This document shows, piece after piece, positions 1 through 12,856 of a stretch of DNA of 64,000 nucleotides (within the stretch, counting starts at the first letter, position 1; each line of letters opens with the position of its first letter). This DNA is from Brachionus rotundiformis (lineage: Eukaryota; Rotifera; Eurotatoria; Ploima; Brachionidae). The stretch is from the NCBI GenBank assembly GCA_016802295.1, contig JAESIW010000065.1:868001-932000 (forward strand), read 5' to 3'. The notes under the pieces are model-generated. The model worked only from the letters and a program-made list of their open reading frames with translations, was not told the origin of the DNA and did no database searches. Both the position numbers and the translations under genes were made by a program.

Positions 1-3000
1 GAGTCGTTGTTCCATTTACACTTTCTTGTTTAGGAGACGTAGATACTTGGTCAATCTTTTGCTCCTGTTCATTCTTGATTTCGGTATTGTTATTCGCAGG
101 CTCGTCTTTTGTTTCTTCTGGTTTTGCTTGTTCATTTTCTTCAAGTTTATCGACTTCATCTTTTTTTTCCTCTTTTACTGGCTCATTATCTTTATCATCA
201 ACATGCTCTGGAATCGGTTCTGATGAACTCTTTTCGTCAATTTTTGTTTCGGGTTCAGATTCAATTTTTTCATTTGATTGTCCATTACTCTCAGCGTTTT
301 GGGGAATTATTTCCAAATCGTTGAAATTAACAGGCCATTCATTAGACTCTTCAGTCCTTAGCCACGTTACTACTGCATACGGCAAACAATGTCTGGGTCT
401 TTTAATTGGAATTTTATTTGAATCATGCTCATATAGATAAATCTTTTTTTTGTCATCAATTAATAAAATTCATTTGATCAAATTTTAAATTACTTGTGAG
501 TGATCAAATTGGATCTCAATACCATCGCTCTCCTTGGGAGCTATTACCGACATATGGCTGTTAAAATTTACAGTAGCAGGAATTGGCGCCAGTTTAGCAT
601 CTTTTCGAACCAGAGCCAAAGTCTGTTTGCCATAGTAAATTTTAAAAATTATCATTTTAAGGGTAAAATGGTCCGGATAGCGATGCAGTTCATTATATCT
701 GAGAGCCACATCTGGGTATTTACACAAGTAAACACCTGACTTACTCTGACCAATAACATTATAATTACTCTCTTGACACTGATAGCCATTTTGTACAATT
801 TCATTAATCTGATGGTCATTCTCAATCAAAAATGCAAAATGTTCTTCAGTTTCACAATCTTCTTTGGCCTGTGATTTGAATTCTGTTTTGATCTCTAATC
901 ATATATTTAAATTAATAAACTATTTCATCAAATAAATTTTATAATTAAAATCAAAAATAAAAGTGTTTTAAAAAAAAATTTTAAAAAAAATGGAAATAAA
1001 ATCAAATATTCTCTTAAAAATCACAACGATTAGAATTAGATTTTAATCATTCAAGCTTTTTTAGATGTTTAAACAGTTAAATAGCAGTTTTAATTTTTTT
1101 CGGAAAGTTCAATTGACTCAATCGTTGGCAAAACTTTGAATTTTCGTTAAAATGCCAAGATTGTGCCAAATAAACTTGAAAATATTAGCATTTGATTAAA
1201 TGTTTCTATTAGATAAAAACTCATATTTAAATATAGCCAACAGGGTTTGATTATTTTTAAGAGAAGCAAAATAATTTAATATTATTATAAAATAATTATT
1301 TTACAAAATAAAAATTATCTTGTATAAGTCTAATATTAATTGTTAATTTTTAATTAAAAAAAATTTAAGAAATTTTGTCCATTGGACACTCGACCGTATT
1401 CAGTATTTTAAAAAGTAGTTTTTCTAAGTCGAGAGGCCTCTGTGAATAACTAGATTAGCAACAAAACAAATAATAATAATAATAATTACGCTGCAATATT
1501 TAAAAAATTTAAAAAAATAAAGATTGAGAAAATTTACATACAAACTTTGAGTTTTTTATTTTTTTGATCATCTTAATCTAAATTTGGAAATGGTTTAATA
1601 CATCATTTAATTCAATGGATGCTCAACAGCTAGAATTAAGAATAAAATAAAGTGCATCAGTATTTTTTTAAATCTATGTTTGATCCGATACATTTTATTT
1701 CCTTCATTTTAATTCGTACGTCATTATTCAGATAAAACATTCTTAATTAATAAAAATTTCAAAATATAATAGCTATTTTAAAGCGGTTAGATGTTAGTTA
1801 ATTTAAAAAAAATCATCAAAATAATTAAATATATTTACAAAAAAAGGATTTGTAAGAAAATTTTTTGCTAAATAATTAAACAAAATTTTAATCATTACCG
1901 AATTGTTCTAAAAATTTAATAATAAAAATATCAATTTAATTCAACTAATATGAATAAAATTTTTTATGTAATACAGTATTCATAAAAAAATTGCTATTTC
2001 TTTAAAAAATTAATTTATCTAACTTAATTAATTTTATACAGAAAAGACGCATTAGGTTACTTTGATAAGTTAAGTAGAGCAGATTTTTTAGCGAAATAAT
2101 GAGTTTAAAAGTAAATGATTTTTTAGGAAAAATATTAAATCATTCCAAAAAAATGTTGATTAAGCTACTTTAAGAATGATAAAATATTTTAATTATTATT
2201 GTTTTAAATTTTTTAAAAATTAAACATGCCAATTTTGAATAAATTTACTTTAGATTACTGTTTTGCTAGTTTTAGGCCACTGCTTTTATTCCAGTTCTGA
2301 CCTGGAACTGTTATTAAATAAATAAATATTGATCAAAGTGAATTGGAAAGCAAGTAAATGGAAGTTATTCAGATAGATGTACTGTTATCAATAAAAAAAT
2401 AAAAATATTAATCATGAAAATTGATAATTTTCAACATTTAAAGTTGGTTCTAATAAAAGGACAAAAATAAGATGGGATGATCGCTCATCGGAATTTTTAA
2501 AAATTCTTAAAAAATAAGGAGATAAAATTATGTTAAATGAAATAAAATTATAATACTTTAGATGGATTTTATCAATTATAAAATAAAAACAACTCTAGAT
2601 TAATTAAAAAATACTGTTGGGAAAATAAAATTTTAAAAGTATGAATAATAACGTGCAGATAGTTGATTTAATAAACTCAGTTTTAAAAAATAATTAATTG
2701 TTTTTCAGGAATAGATAAGATAATCATTTATCATTTAAAACCAACTTACCGTTGATAATCAAAGTCAAGTCCAGTCAAACTTACCCGTTTTAAAAATCAA
2801 AATTATTATTAAAGTAGTAAAAAACAATAACAAAGTGGCTAATAATTAAAAATTAAAACAAAGCGGTAATGATTAATAGATAAAATTTAACAAAATAAAA
2901 TAGCTATTATTCAAAATTAATATAAATTAAAACTACAGCTAGATCCAGATTACTTATGTAGTAGTTTATAAATAACATGCAAACTTTTACCAAAAAATAC

Positions 3001-4276
3001 CAGACCGCACGGTCCAGATCAAGAATAACTGTGTCTGGCAACAAAGCTAGGATTTACAAATTAGAAAGCTTCAATAATAATAAATTAGTGAACCCAAAAT
3101 GTAAATAAATTGAGTAAAGTCTAACATCTATTTACACAAAACGTGATTTTTAAATTAATCGAGCATTTAAGATTCAAACAGTGAAAATTTAAAAACAGCT
3201 TTTACTAAAGACTATAAACAATTTTAAATAGTATAATAAGCTAAATATATCACACTATTAATTTAATCATTATGCTTAATAGCCCATGGTTAATCACAAT
3301 TATGATTACTACGATTTTAAGAAAAAAAATTTAAATCACAAGATTAAACAGTCATTACGTGAATAAAATACTTAGGTTGGAATATTCAATTTAAAAAAAT
3401 TTATTTACAGCCCAAATAATAGAGTCTAGCTAGATTTAAATTAGTCAAGTAAATTAGGATTGTATTTGAATTTTTAATTATAAGCTAGAAAATAAAATTC
3501 ATTTGAATATATAGTCTATAATTAATGGTTAAAAAAAAGGAAATTCATTTTTTATTTATGAGTTTGGCTTCAAAAAATTTATTAATTATTTCCATGAAAT
3601 AGAGCTGATAGGCATTTAAAAATTTTGCTTAGCAAGTGCTATAGAAGATTCTATTATTTGAGCATAACAACACATATCGATTATTAAAATAAAAATTTAT
3701 AATCAAAAATGATCTAAAATTTAATTGCTAATGATTAATAAAATGTGATTAGCAAGTATTTAAAATATTTCAACTGCACACTATTCAAAATTTAATAATA
3801 GAACATCAAGTTTTAATAATATCTTTACTATAGAAAGCTTAGACAGTTAGAAATAAGCTATGTTAATATATAGGGATAAATATTCATGCTTTGTATTCGC
3901 GTTGAGTCTTTATTAAAGCGATTATTAAGCTAAAATTAAAGTAAACTTACGTTCAAAGTCTTGCATTAGTTTGTTGTTAACAATTAGTTCGTATTTAACC
4001 GGCTGCCAATTAATAGATTTTTTTAAAAAAAATGAACTTTTTAGTAAATTAATGAGCGTTTTGTTCAGAGTGGTGTTAGATTCGAGCTCGACAAGCATTT
4101 CTAAATATTAAATTAAAGATTAATTTATATACCATTTTATTTATTTTTAAATGAGAATGCTTACTGAATCCATTTGTGTGAATTGTGTGGTTGGCGGAGT
4201 TTAGGCTTGTGGGTACGGCATGTGGCGCTGTCTGGTGATGGGACAACAGCGTACTAGGCATTATGCTATTAAACAT
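1..4276 (-). CDS. TASOR: TASOR-like protein (DUF3715 pseudo-PARP domain), 5' part, runs off left edge
   Basis: Four exons join in frame: 4165-4276, 3951-4100, 494-894 and <1-442, with GT-AG introns of 64, 3056 and 51 nt. The roughly 368 residues visible comprise a short N-terminus, a helical lead-in ending in KYELIVNNKLMQDFEQIK, then the DUF3715 core. The core carries EEHFAFLIEN, the turn GQSKSGVYLCKYPDV, the strand IIFKIYYGK and the closing RPRHCLPYAVVTW. An acidic Glu/Lys/Asp-rich disordered segment follows and continues past the window edge. This order matches the N-terminus of TASOR/FAM208, the scaffold of the HUSH silencing complex in vertebrates, where the domain is a PARP fold without catalytic activity. 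That function here is inferred from family. The start at 4276 follows an AG, so an earlier 5' exon is possible. The 3 kb second intron is far longer than others nearby. Confidence 0.8.
895..3950 (-). other. Long intron 2 of the TASOR-like gene
   Basis: Both ends are fixed by phase-1 exons that join to give the residues FEQIK: donor GTAAGT at 3950 on the minus strand, acceptor at 895. The interior is extremely AT-rich, with no ORF above background and no recognisable RNA gene. The only local structure I see is a hairpin-like stretch near 2290-2312 (CAGTTC ... GAACTG) followed by an ATTAAATAAATAAAT tail, which resembles the 3' end of a retroposed element. An unrecognised alternative exon cannot be excluded. 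Confidence 0.6.
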
Positions 4277-5537
4277 TTTCTAAATTAAAATCTAAATTTT
4301 ATTTGGAAACCATTTTTAATTCACTTAATATTATTCTATAGATTTATAATAAATTTTCAGTATTTAAATTTTTTATGTTTTTTATTCTAATTCGAAGCCT
4401 AATATCTTTGATTGAGTTATGTTTATTTCTATTTTGTTGATATGGTTTGTTTTGTTGCTGCTAAAATTTATTATTTCCAAATTATGGCGAAAAAATTATA
4501 AACGTTTTAAGTCGATGTGTCATTTTTTTTGTCTTTAATGAAAAATCAATTTTTTTATTGCTGACATAATTTCCTCAATGAAAATAACTTTATTTAGAGT
4601 ATAAATAATTAGGTATATTTTTTTGTTTTATTTATGTTGAAAACAAGCACAAAAATTATTTTTAAAAGGCTTTGGAAATATTTTTTAATTTAATATTTTA
4701 TTTCTTGTTAAACAATCAAATCTTTTCTATAATATAAAACATTACAGCTTTGAATGCATTTTATCTTTTAAAATTACAAAGTTATTAAATAAAATAAAGC
4801 TTAAAACAAGATCATAAATATTTTTTTTTCGCCTAATAGACAATTTTTTGTTAATTTAGTATTGTTTAAATTCAAAATCAAACAAAAATAGTCTTTGGGA
4901 GAATTTTTCTCACCACAATAAAGCCGACCGGGTTTTTATTATTATTTAAAAAGAATAACAAAAAAATTGAATAACTCATTAACTAATTATTTAATTTTAG
5001 ACATCATGGCAATATTTTTCAATATGCTAACTAGATATTTATATATATAGATATATTCTATTAATTATTTTATTTGTGTTAATGATAAAATTTCCGTTAT
5101 TTAATAATTATAGTTCACATATCAATTATAGTTTCATGACTATTAATTTTTTGAAAATCAATCGTATAGAAAATTAGTGGTTTAAAAAATTAAAATATTT
5201 ATACAAGGTAGAAAAAGACATCTTTTTTATGGAAAATTAAAATACTAATAGATCAAATGAACATTAAAAGATTACATTACATTGAAACAAAATATGAAGA
5301 TTTAATAAAGAAATTTTTTCGAATTTCAATGAAGGAAAATACAAAAGAGTTAAGTTTATAATGAATATTTTATTTTTTGATTGTACATAAAAATATGCGT
5401 GTTTATTTTTTGCATATCTTTGAATACAAAATGAAATTAAAGATGGCAGTTGAGTATAAATTTTAAGTTGATAAATAGACACAGTTTAAAAATGTTCAAT
5501 TATAATAATAAATATCTTAAGTTTTTTTTACAATTCA
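4277..5537. other. Intergenic, TASOR-like promoter side to U5 snRNA
   Basis: AT-rich spacer between the divergently arranged TASOR-like gene and the U5 snRNA. A 72-codon minus-strand frame at 5264-5482 has the composition of random AT-rich sequence and no recognisable domain. The last 100 bases should hold the snRNA promoter elements, but I cannot identify a PSE without a species consensus. Confidence 0.5.
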
Positions 5538-5655
5538 TCAAACTGTTGTTCCTATGCAAAACGAATAAATCTTTCGCCTTTTACTAAAGATTTCCGTGCG
5601 TGGGAGCATTTAGACAGTATTGTCGCATTTGTGGAGCCCGAAGTCGAGTCGGGTA
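5538..5655 (+). ncRNA. U5: U5 spliceosomal snRNA
   Basis: The strongest signal is the invariant U5 loop I. The nonamer GCCTTTTAC at 5576-5584 lies in a hairpin whose stem is AAATCTTT (5567-5574) paired with AAAGATTT (5586-5593), followed by the conserved CCGTG. An outer stem pairs the TGTTCC region near 5547 with GGGAGCA near 5601. A single-stranded Sm-type site ATTTGTGG lies at 5627-5634 (the form known from U1). A 3' terminal stem-loop CCCGA/TCGGG at 5637-5653 closes the molecule. U5 holds the 5' and 3' exons in the spliceosome active site. The exact 5' and 3' ends are estimated to within a few bases. It sits in a GC-richer island within very AT-rich spacer, as expected of a structural RNA gene. 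Confidence 0.93.
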
Positions 5656-6143
5656 ATAATTAATCAAAAAAGAAAATCTATCTATTAATACTTCAACTGT
5701 TCACTAACCTATTTCTATTAAAATTCTAAAATTATTTAGTTATTTAATTAATAATCCATTCACATGTTTTAAACCCCAAAACATCTATTTTATTTTAATA
5801 ATTATTAACTAAAAGATGTTTTAATTTTTTATAAAAGTTACCGATCAAATAAATTCCGATATTTTTTAAAGATTAATTTAATTTTTAAACAAAAATTTTT
5901 TGATTTAAAAAATTATCAAGACTAAATTTAATCAGTTTAAACAATTTTCTTCATTTTTTTAAAAAATATTATTTACTTGTGAAAATATTGCATAATAAGT
6001 CTAAATTAAACTTTATAAATTATAGAAACATTTGCATAATTTTTAAAATTAAAAAGAAATTTTTGTAATTGTTCTCAATTTTTTTTAAATATAATTTAAC
6101 CCACGAAAACTGAAGACATCCTGTTTTCAAATGATTATAAGTA
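5656..6143. other. Intergenic, U5 to PPP1R11
   Basis: AT-rich spacer containing the presumed PPP1R11 promoter and 5' UTR. No ORF or structured RNA is visible. Confidence 0.5.
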
Positions 6144-6536
6144 ATGAGTGTTCAATCAGATATTAAAAGTGTCCAAACCGAGGAACCAAATACGTCAACA
6201 GTTACCGAAACTGACGCCTTGACCGAATCGACTCTAAGATTAAAATTAACCAAGACAAAGACCAAGTCAAATAGACGAGTAAGCTGGTCAACAGAAACAG
6301 TCGACAACGAATTCATGAATAAGAAAAAGTCAAAATGTTGTTGTGTTTACCATAAGCCGAGAAATTGGGATGAAAGCTCATCGGAAGACGAGAACGAAGA
6401 CCATGAGTGCGATCATTGTAAAGGACACCGAAAAAGTGATTTCAATAAAAAAAGAGATTGTAAAAGTAAAGAGAATGAGTCCGGATGCAGTTCCAATAAC
6501 AATTTTGAACAGCCAAATCAACCATCTAATAATTAA
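6144..6536 (+). CDS. PPP1R11: PP1 inhibitor-3 / PPP1R11 family protein
   Basis: A single 130-residue exon. The central block has the family signature: LRLKLTKTKTK, then the PP1-docking motif in RRVSWSTETVDNEFMNKKK, then the cysteine cluster KCCCVYHKPRNWDESSSEDE. A second cysteine-histidine patch ECDHCKGHRK follows, with a Lys/Asn-rich tail. Length agrees with animal PPP1R11 (about 125 residues) and yeast YPI1. The protein binds and restrains protein phosphatase 1, mainly in the nucleus. The vertebrate member has also been reported as an E3 ubiquitin ligase through its cysteines. The ATG at 6144 gives the full family N-terminus; an ATG at 6131 is out of frame. An AATAAA lies at 6672-6677, about 135 bases past the stop. 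Confidence 0.95.
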   Translation: MSVQSDIKSVQTEEPNTSTVTETDALTESTLRLKLTKTKTKSNRRVSWSTETVDNEFMNKKKSKCCCVYHKPRNWDESSSEDENEDHECDHCKGHRKSDFNKKRDCKSKENESGCSSNNNFEQPNQPSNN

Positions 6537-7424
6537 TATATAAAAATTTTATATAACTATTTACATTTTAGAATAAAATTTTTTCAAATTCTCATTTAGC
6601 TTATAATATAATTTGTAAATTGTCATATAGATTTGAGTGATTTTTTTTATATTCATTCATCTAGTAAATCAAATAAAAATAAAAATATTAACTAATAATT
6701 TTTATTCTTTTTTGCTCAGAATAGATAATATATCTGCAGAAGAACACCATAGCCAATGGTAACAACTTTTTTCTTTTTTTTTTTTAAAAAATGTCGGACG
6801 GTCGATGTTTTTGTATAAAATTAAGTTTTTCTAGTAAAAATTATTAATTTTTTTTAATTAATATTTTGCAACATGTTAATTTATGAATAAGAATTTTAGT
6901 CATAATTTTTTAATAAAAACATCTTTATTAAATATTTTTAATTCTTTCCCAAAGGAAGATCTATCCTATCAATTTCGTTTTAACTAAATCTCCAGCATGA
7001 ATAACGAATTGAAATAAATAATTCATTAAAAAGTATCTTCCAAATATATAATCGTTTTTTTTCTTAATACGTAAAAAATTTTAAAACCCTATTAAATATT
7101 TAAGCAAAAAAAATAATAGCTTGTTGATATGATAAATTTTTTATAAATTTTCGCCAAGTATTGGTTAGTTTTCTTAAAAAACAAGTAGAACATATTTCAA
7201 TAAAATCTAATCTTTCAATATTTTTTAGCCATTTTTTTTATTTACCTGAGCCGTGAAAAAATTTTAGCGAAAATTGGAATCATCGAAAATTCAATTTAAC
7301 AAAATAAGTTCCTGAACAATTCTCATAATCTCAATAAAAAAATCAAAACTTTTTAATTATTTAAAGAAAAAAAAAATAAAAAAAATTTAAATTCTTTATT
7401 GAATTAAACTTAAAAACTGATAAT
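6537..7424. other. Convergent intergenic region, PPP1R11 / DUS3L
   Basis: AT-rich region holding the two 3' UTRs of a convergent gene pair. Several AATAAA-like hexamers are present but are uninformative at this base composition. No coding or structured RNA is seen. Confidence 0.5.
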
Positions 7425-9491
7425 TTAATACGCATTAGCTTTATGCTTTGGCGTAAATTGAAAACCATCTGGAACAGGTCCGAGAAGCATTTCAGTTAAC
7501 TTAATCCAATCTGAACTTTTAGGACTAGCCATTAAGCTCTCGAGATCATTACGTCCAAAATAAAATGGAGGCCGTTGATTTATTTGTTGTGGCACTTGTT
7601 CTAGAACTCCTACTGGTATGTACCTATATAAAAACGAAAGCCATTCCAGCAAAAAACGCCTTGTTGTTTCAACACCTTGAGAATCCGAGCCCCAATGTTC
7701 GAGACCATAGTTAACAAATCTTTTGAGCATTTCAAATCTTTCCCAAGCTGATATATCCCAATCTCTTTGTTCTTTTATTTCTTTAAAAATCCATGGCTTA
7801 TACAATGCACCTCTTGCAATCATGCATCCACTTATGCTAGTATTTTCCATATGCTGGTTATAATCATGATAAGATAAAATATCTCCACAGCCAAAAAGAG
7901 GAACAGGGTCGCATGACTCGGCACATTTATTTATGTATTCCCAGTCTGCCAATTTACTATAGCGTTGCTGTCGAGTTCTTCCATGAAGCTTTGAAAAAAA
8001 AAAATCCATTGAAAAATAAATGATAGAAAAAAAATCTTAATTAAAATAAAAATAAAAAAAATAATTTATTTACAGTAATCATTGACACATTCCAAGATTT
8101 CATTTCAGCAACTAACTCATGAGCTATAAATACATCTTCTTTTATTCCAGTTCGAATTTTAGCTGTAACTGGAACATCAAGTAGAGTGTCCAAGGATCTG
8201 ATAATTTTTTGAAAATGATCAACTCGAGTCATTAGAGCACAACCAGCTCCTTTGTTAAAAACCAAGTCTATCGGACATCCTGAATTGATATCTACAAAGT
8301 CTACTTTGAAATTTTCTTTAATTATTTGACAAGCTTTTGTCAAAGAGTCTGGATATGCTCCAGCTAGTTGGACCCCAAACAAATCCTCACTTTCATGTCT
8401 TTTTATCAATGCCCATTCAGAAGCTTGTCCTGCAAGAAGATTTGTACTCATTGCCATTTCAGAACAAGTTATGTCAGCTCCGAATTCTTTACATATCCGA
8501 CGGAATGGAAGATTTCCAACAGTAGTTAATGGTGCCAAATATAGTTTATTTTTCCAGTCAATTTGTTTTTTTTCAGCTGGCCTTAATTTGATAATTTCTT
8601 CATCTGTAACTAAGCCTAAACGTGGTTCATCATTTTTCGCTTCACTTTCCTTATTTTCCTCATCAATGTTACGATTTACAAGAGTTCCTTTGAAACGATG
8701 ATATTTCAAAGCTGTACATCGGTTCTTATTCACTAACTCATTACATTTTGAACATATTTTATCGCTTAATTTAAAATCATATTTTTTCTTCCAAAGTTTA
8801 GTTCGCAAGTCACTACTCAATACATTATAAATTGGCACTACCTGGTCACTTGAATATTTATCAAAATTTATTAAATTTTTATAATTTTGATCATCTATTT
8901 TTTCAATATGGCTTACACTAAATCGGCATGATATACCGAAAGGGCACTTGCCATATTTTTCATATACATAACAGGTATCGCTGACATCTTTCTTTTTATT
9001 TTCAATGAACTCTTTCACATCATGATTGTATGAACAGTTAGATCCGTATTCACATTCAATGCATTTGGCAATGAAGGGACAAAGCCGAGCTTCACGAATT
9101 TTAACAAGCTGTTTTCTTTCATTTTTTTTGTTTTCACCCTTAATTAAATAATAAAAAACAATTTAATTTTTTCAAAATTTTTTCCTACCCTTTTAAATTT
9201 TTTGTTTACATGGTCATCAGATGAATTTTCCAAAGATTTCTTATTGTTTTCATTTACAGACTCTTCATTCGAACAATTTACTGGTTGAATTTCGGTACGA
9301 TTCGGAGCTAAAATTGGTTCTATATAGACAAACCTTTATTAAAAAAATTAAATTGCTTTATTATTCAGAAGAAAAATAATTTACTCAGGTTTTATCTTGG
9401 CAGAATAGCCATCATTTCTACATAGATTTGCTTTTTCGATTACTTTTTCTGTTAACTCGTTTAATTTACTTAAAGTCTGGTAAAGATCCAT
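7425..9491 (-). CDS. DUS3L: tRNA-dihydrouridine(47) synthase, DUS3L
   Basis: Four exons (9385-9491, 9189-9333, 8074-9138, 7425-7988) join in frame to give about 626 residues, close to human DUS3L (650). The enzyme reduces uridine 47 in the tRNA variable loop using FMN and NADPH. Visible order: a short helical N-terminus; two CCCH zinc fingers (CPFIAKCIECEYGSNCSYNH and a second starting CYVYEKYGKCPFG); a charged linker; then the FMN-binding TIM barrel with YLAPLTTVGNLPFRR, FGADITCSEMAM, the catalytic-cysteine stretch NSGCPIDLVFNKGAGCALM and VPVTAKIRTG. Across the last intron come LHGRTRQQRYSKLADW and PLFGCGDI. The C-terminal helical domain ends at 7425. The zinc fingers distinguish DUS3 from other Dus families. 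Confidence 0.96.
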
Positions 9492-10100
9492 TTTTATAAT
9501 TTAAATACTTTTTAAGTAAAACGTGAAATGCATATATAAAAAAAAATGTTTTAAAAAATAGTTTTTATTTATATTTATTGCATTTATAACTTGCTTTTAA
9601 ATTAGGATCAAAATTATGATTTAAATATTTATTTTGTTAAAATTTCAAATATAAAATTGAATATATTTAAAAGTAGATTTAAATTTAGGATAGAATAACA
9701 AAAAATATGAGCTTTATGTCAAAAATTTAATCAAATATTTTTCAAGACTTAATCACATCAGACAAATCATGTTATATTCATTTTTCAAAACGAAATTTAA
9801 ATTAAATAGGTTCATAGGAAAAGAAGTAAATAAAAAGTTTAATTAATAAAAGGAATACTAGTTTTTAAAATTTTTTTATTTGACAGATTTAATGTCAAAA
9901 TTTTTAAGAATGTTTGAATGGATAAATAAATTTTACTTTAAAAAATAAAAAAATTATTAATAAAATATAAGTAAATAAATTTTTAAAATCAATTAATTAT
10001 TTATACTGTAAATAAATGTTTTGCCAAAGGAAAACTTACCATGAGTATTTAAAGTGGAGAAAATAAAATTAAATTTAAATTTTTTAAAAATAAAAATAAA
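9492..10100. other. Divergent intergenic region, DUS3L / LRR gene
   Basis: About 600 bp of AT-rich DNA between two divergent start codons, so it should carry both promoters. No further gene is visible. Confidence 0.5.
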
Positions 10101-11500
10101 ATGGTCACCAAATGCTGGTTAATACTGCTTTTTTTCCACTCCTGTCGAGTTATAGAGTCAGAAAATTACAGTACGAGATTTAATTTTTTTAATTCTCTAG
10201 TTTTAATTTATCTTTCCAAGATTCCTCTTTTAAAAAAATATCAAATAAGGTAGACATATCAATATTTTCAATCAATGAGCTTGTAATTGATAAATTATTT
10301 TCCAATAACAGATTCAAATGTATAAAACATTGTTCGCAACAAACTGAATGCCAATTTGCTCGATTCACTTCTCAAAATTGTACTCTATTTAAACAGCTTG
10401 GTTTAAGAAATGAAATATATGACGGAACATTTTGGTACAAACTATCAGAAATTAAAATTTGTCAAGGTATTATTTTTTATTTCGTAATTTATTTTTTAAA
10501 TTGTTGTTGATTAGGAGAAATATTTGATGGAAAAAATTTGAGTGTCGTTCCTGAACAGGCTCTGTATTTTGATTTGAGTTGGCGAAATGTTTGCTTTGTT
10601 GAACCATTTAGCTTTAAAAATTTTTCAGTTTTGGAAGAACTTGATCTTAGACACAACTTAATCATCACCTTAAATTCAGCAATGTTTTTCAATCTTTCCA
10701 CTCTGTCGATTCTAAATTTGGGCTACAATCAAATAAAGTCTATTGAAGGCAATGCTTTATCTTATTTGAGTGGTTTAACTCAATTATATCTCCATAACAA
10801 TCAAATAAGCATTTTAGATAACATTTTTCTAGGACTTGATCATTTGAATTATTTAGATTTAAGCTACAATTTTTTTGAATTTTTAAACTCTACAACATTT
10901 CAAGGCTTATTTTCATTGAAAACTTTATATTTAAATCATAACAATATCCGTGTAATAGATTCTAGCGCCTTTTCGATGATACAAAATCTAGAAATTCTAG
11001 AAATATACAAAAATAATTTGACTTCATTGGATTCAAATACTTTTATTAATTTAGGAAATTTGAAAGTTCTTGATTTATCGATCAATATGATCGACTCTAT
11101 TACCTTATTAAATCAGACCAAATTGGATTATCTTCTTCTCTATTCGAATAAGTTTACCTATTTCTCTAAATGCCTTCCTTCTATCACATTTCTCGATTTA
11201 GGATATAATCCATTACGATATTTGAATTATTCAGTGATTGAGCCAACAAGTCAACTTAGTCCTCAATTGCAAACTCTTTATCTGGATGGATGTGAATTGT
11301 CATCAATCAGCGATAATATTTTTAAGAATTTTTCTAATCTTCAAAATCTATTTTTTGATAGTAATCAATTAACCTATTTGAACATTTCAGCATTGAGTAA
11401 CTTGAACAATTTAATTAAAGTAACTATCGATAATAGTATAATGAATCAAGCTGAATTGGTATCAACTTTTCCCAATATAACATTTCAGTTTTATAATTAA
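10101..11500 (+). CDS. Secreted leucine-rich repeat protein
   Basis: Three exons: 10101-10170, 10221-10466 and 10515-11500, with introns of 50 and 48 nt, giving about 433 residues. The N-terminus MVTKCWLILLFFHSCRV is a signal peptide. Exon 2 holds a cysteine-containing N-terminal cap (CIKHCSQQTEC ... QNCTL). Exon 3 holds roughly ten leucine-rich repeats of the 24-residue extracellular type, for example LTQLYLHNNQISILDNIFLG and LKTLYLNHNNIRVIDSSAFS. There is no transmembrane segment or GPI signal at the C-terminus, so a secreted binding protein is likely; the ligand is unknown. Several NxS/T sequons are present. The exon 1-2 junction was chosen because the 50-nt intron restores frame and matches local intron sizes. 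A decayed copy of exon 2 lies 2.5 kb downstream. Confidence 0.8.
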
Positions 11501-12856
11501 CAGCATTTATAAGATTGGAAAATAATGGGAAAATTTAAATTATATTGATTAACAAAAATACTTACTTTTTTAATTATCAAATAAAAAAATATTTATTCAT
11601 TTATTTATTTTTTTCAAAAAACACCTCTTTGGTGATGTAAAGGAAAATATATATTAAAAAAAAGTCAAAATTTCTAAAAACTAAAAAAAGACACTTCGAT
11701 CTTGCTTTGTTTTATTTCAATTTTATTTGTGAATCCGTAGAGTCACATGATGTTTTTTTTTTCTGTTTTTACTTAAGTTTTGAAAAATAATTTTGCTTTG
11801 TTTTTTACATAAAATTAATAAAAATAAAATCAAAAGTTAAACAGACCACATCCTCCAACTTTTCACCAAAGCATTCTAGAACTCTATTTCACTTTCGATT
11901 TTATTTTGATTAATATTATAAAAAAATATATACTCTACTCTTTTATATTTTAATTTTCAACTCCAATTGTCCTAACAGTAATTGAATGAAGAAAGTAATT
12001 AATTAATAATTTTAATTTTAATATAAGGAACTTAAATCCATCTATATTATGCTATGTTTTCTACGGAATAAAATTTCATTCTATCAGATCTCTTATTTTT
12101 TCTATTGAAATAAATTTTTAGAGCAATTTTGTAACATCTGAAGTTGTATACATGCAGAACTTAATGTGCTAGTAGACAATCAATTGGGAAATTAATATTG
12201 AGACTTTTTTGAAATTGGGCTGTCGAAAATCCCTAATCCCAACCCCAAATCTGGATATAATATTTTTGATATAATAACATAATAGCCTGAATGGTCTCTT
12301 TGACTTTTCGATTTGAAATTTTTCCACATCAGCATCAAATCTTTGGGAATGGAGCCACTATTTTTTATTTTGATATTTTCAATAAATTTTTAAAATATTT
12401 GATTGAATTTTTTATCATTTGAAATAAAAAAAAATGTTTTTTTGAATATCAAATTAATTAGAATTATGAAATTTCATATTGAATTAAGTACAAGTAGTTT
12501 TGCCAATTTACCATAAATGACTATTTGCACCATAAAATTTTAATTCGAAAATTTTTAAAATATTTGATGTCTCTTTAGGTTTTTAGGTTTTTAGGGCTAA
12601 AAGATCTGAGTCTTCTCTTATTCTCGATCAAAGGAAAAAGTAGTGAACGTGTCTTTTCACGATGCTATTTACGTTCATCATTAAAAGCGTCCTGAATTTT
12701 TAAAAGAATATGAATTAATTGTTCCGTTTCAGATCTTGGCAACTAATAATTGTCACTTTCGAGCTGATACCAATATGAAAGTTTCAGTTTTCACATCAAA
12801 AATGCCTATGAATATCAATATAAGATTATTCAAAATTTAAGTTTTTATGATGCGGA
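11501..12856. other. Intergenic, downstream of LRR gene
   Basis: AT-rich region without a recognisable gene. It contains short tandem runs of GTTTTTAGG near 12580-12600. No coding frame of note. Confidence 0.4.

Noticed and set aside
26..440. Plus-strand ORFs at the left edge
   Set aside because: They are antisense shadows of the acidic tail-coding exon of the TASOR-like gene; Ser/Phe-rich composition arises from the reverse of Glu/Lys codons.
5264..5482. 72-codon minus-strand frame
   Set aside because: Random AT-rich composition (Ile, Leu, Phe, Asn), no domain, no splice partners.
8337..8701. Plus-strand frames within DUS3L
   Set aside because: Antisense to well-conserved enzyme sequence.
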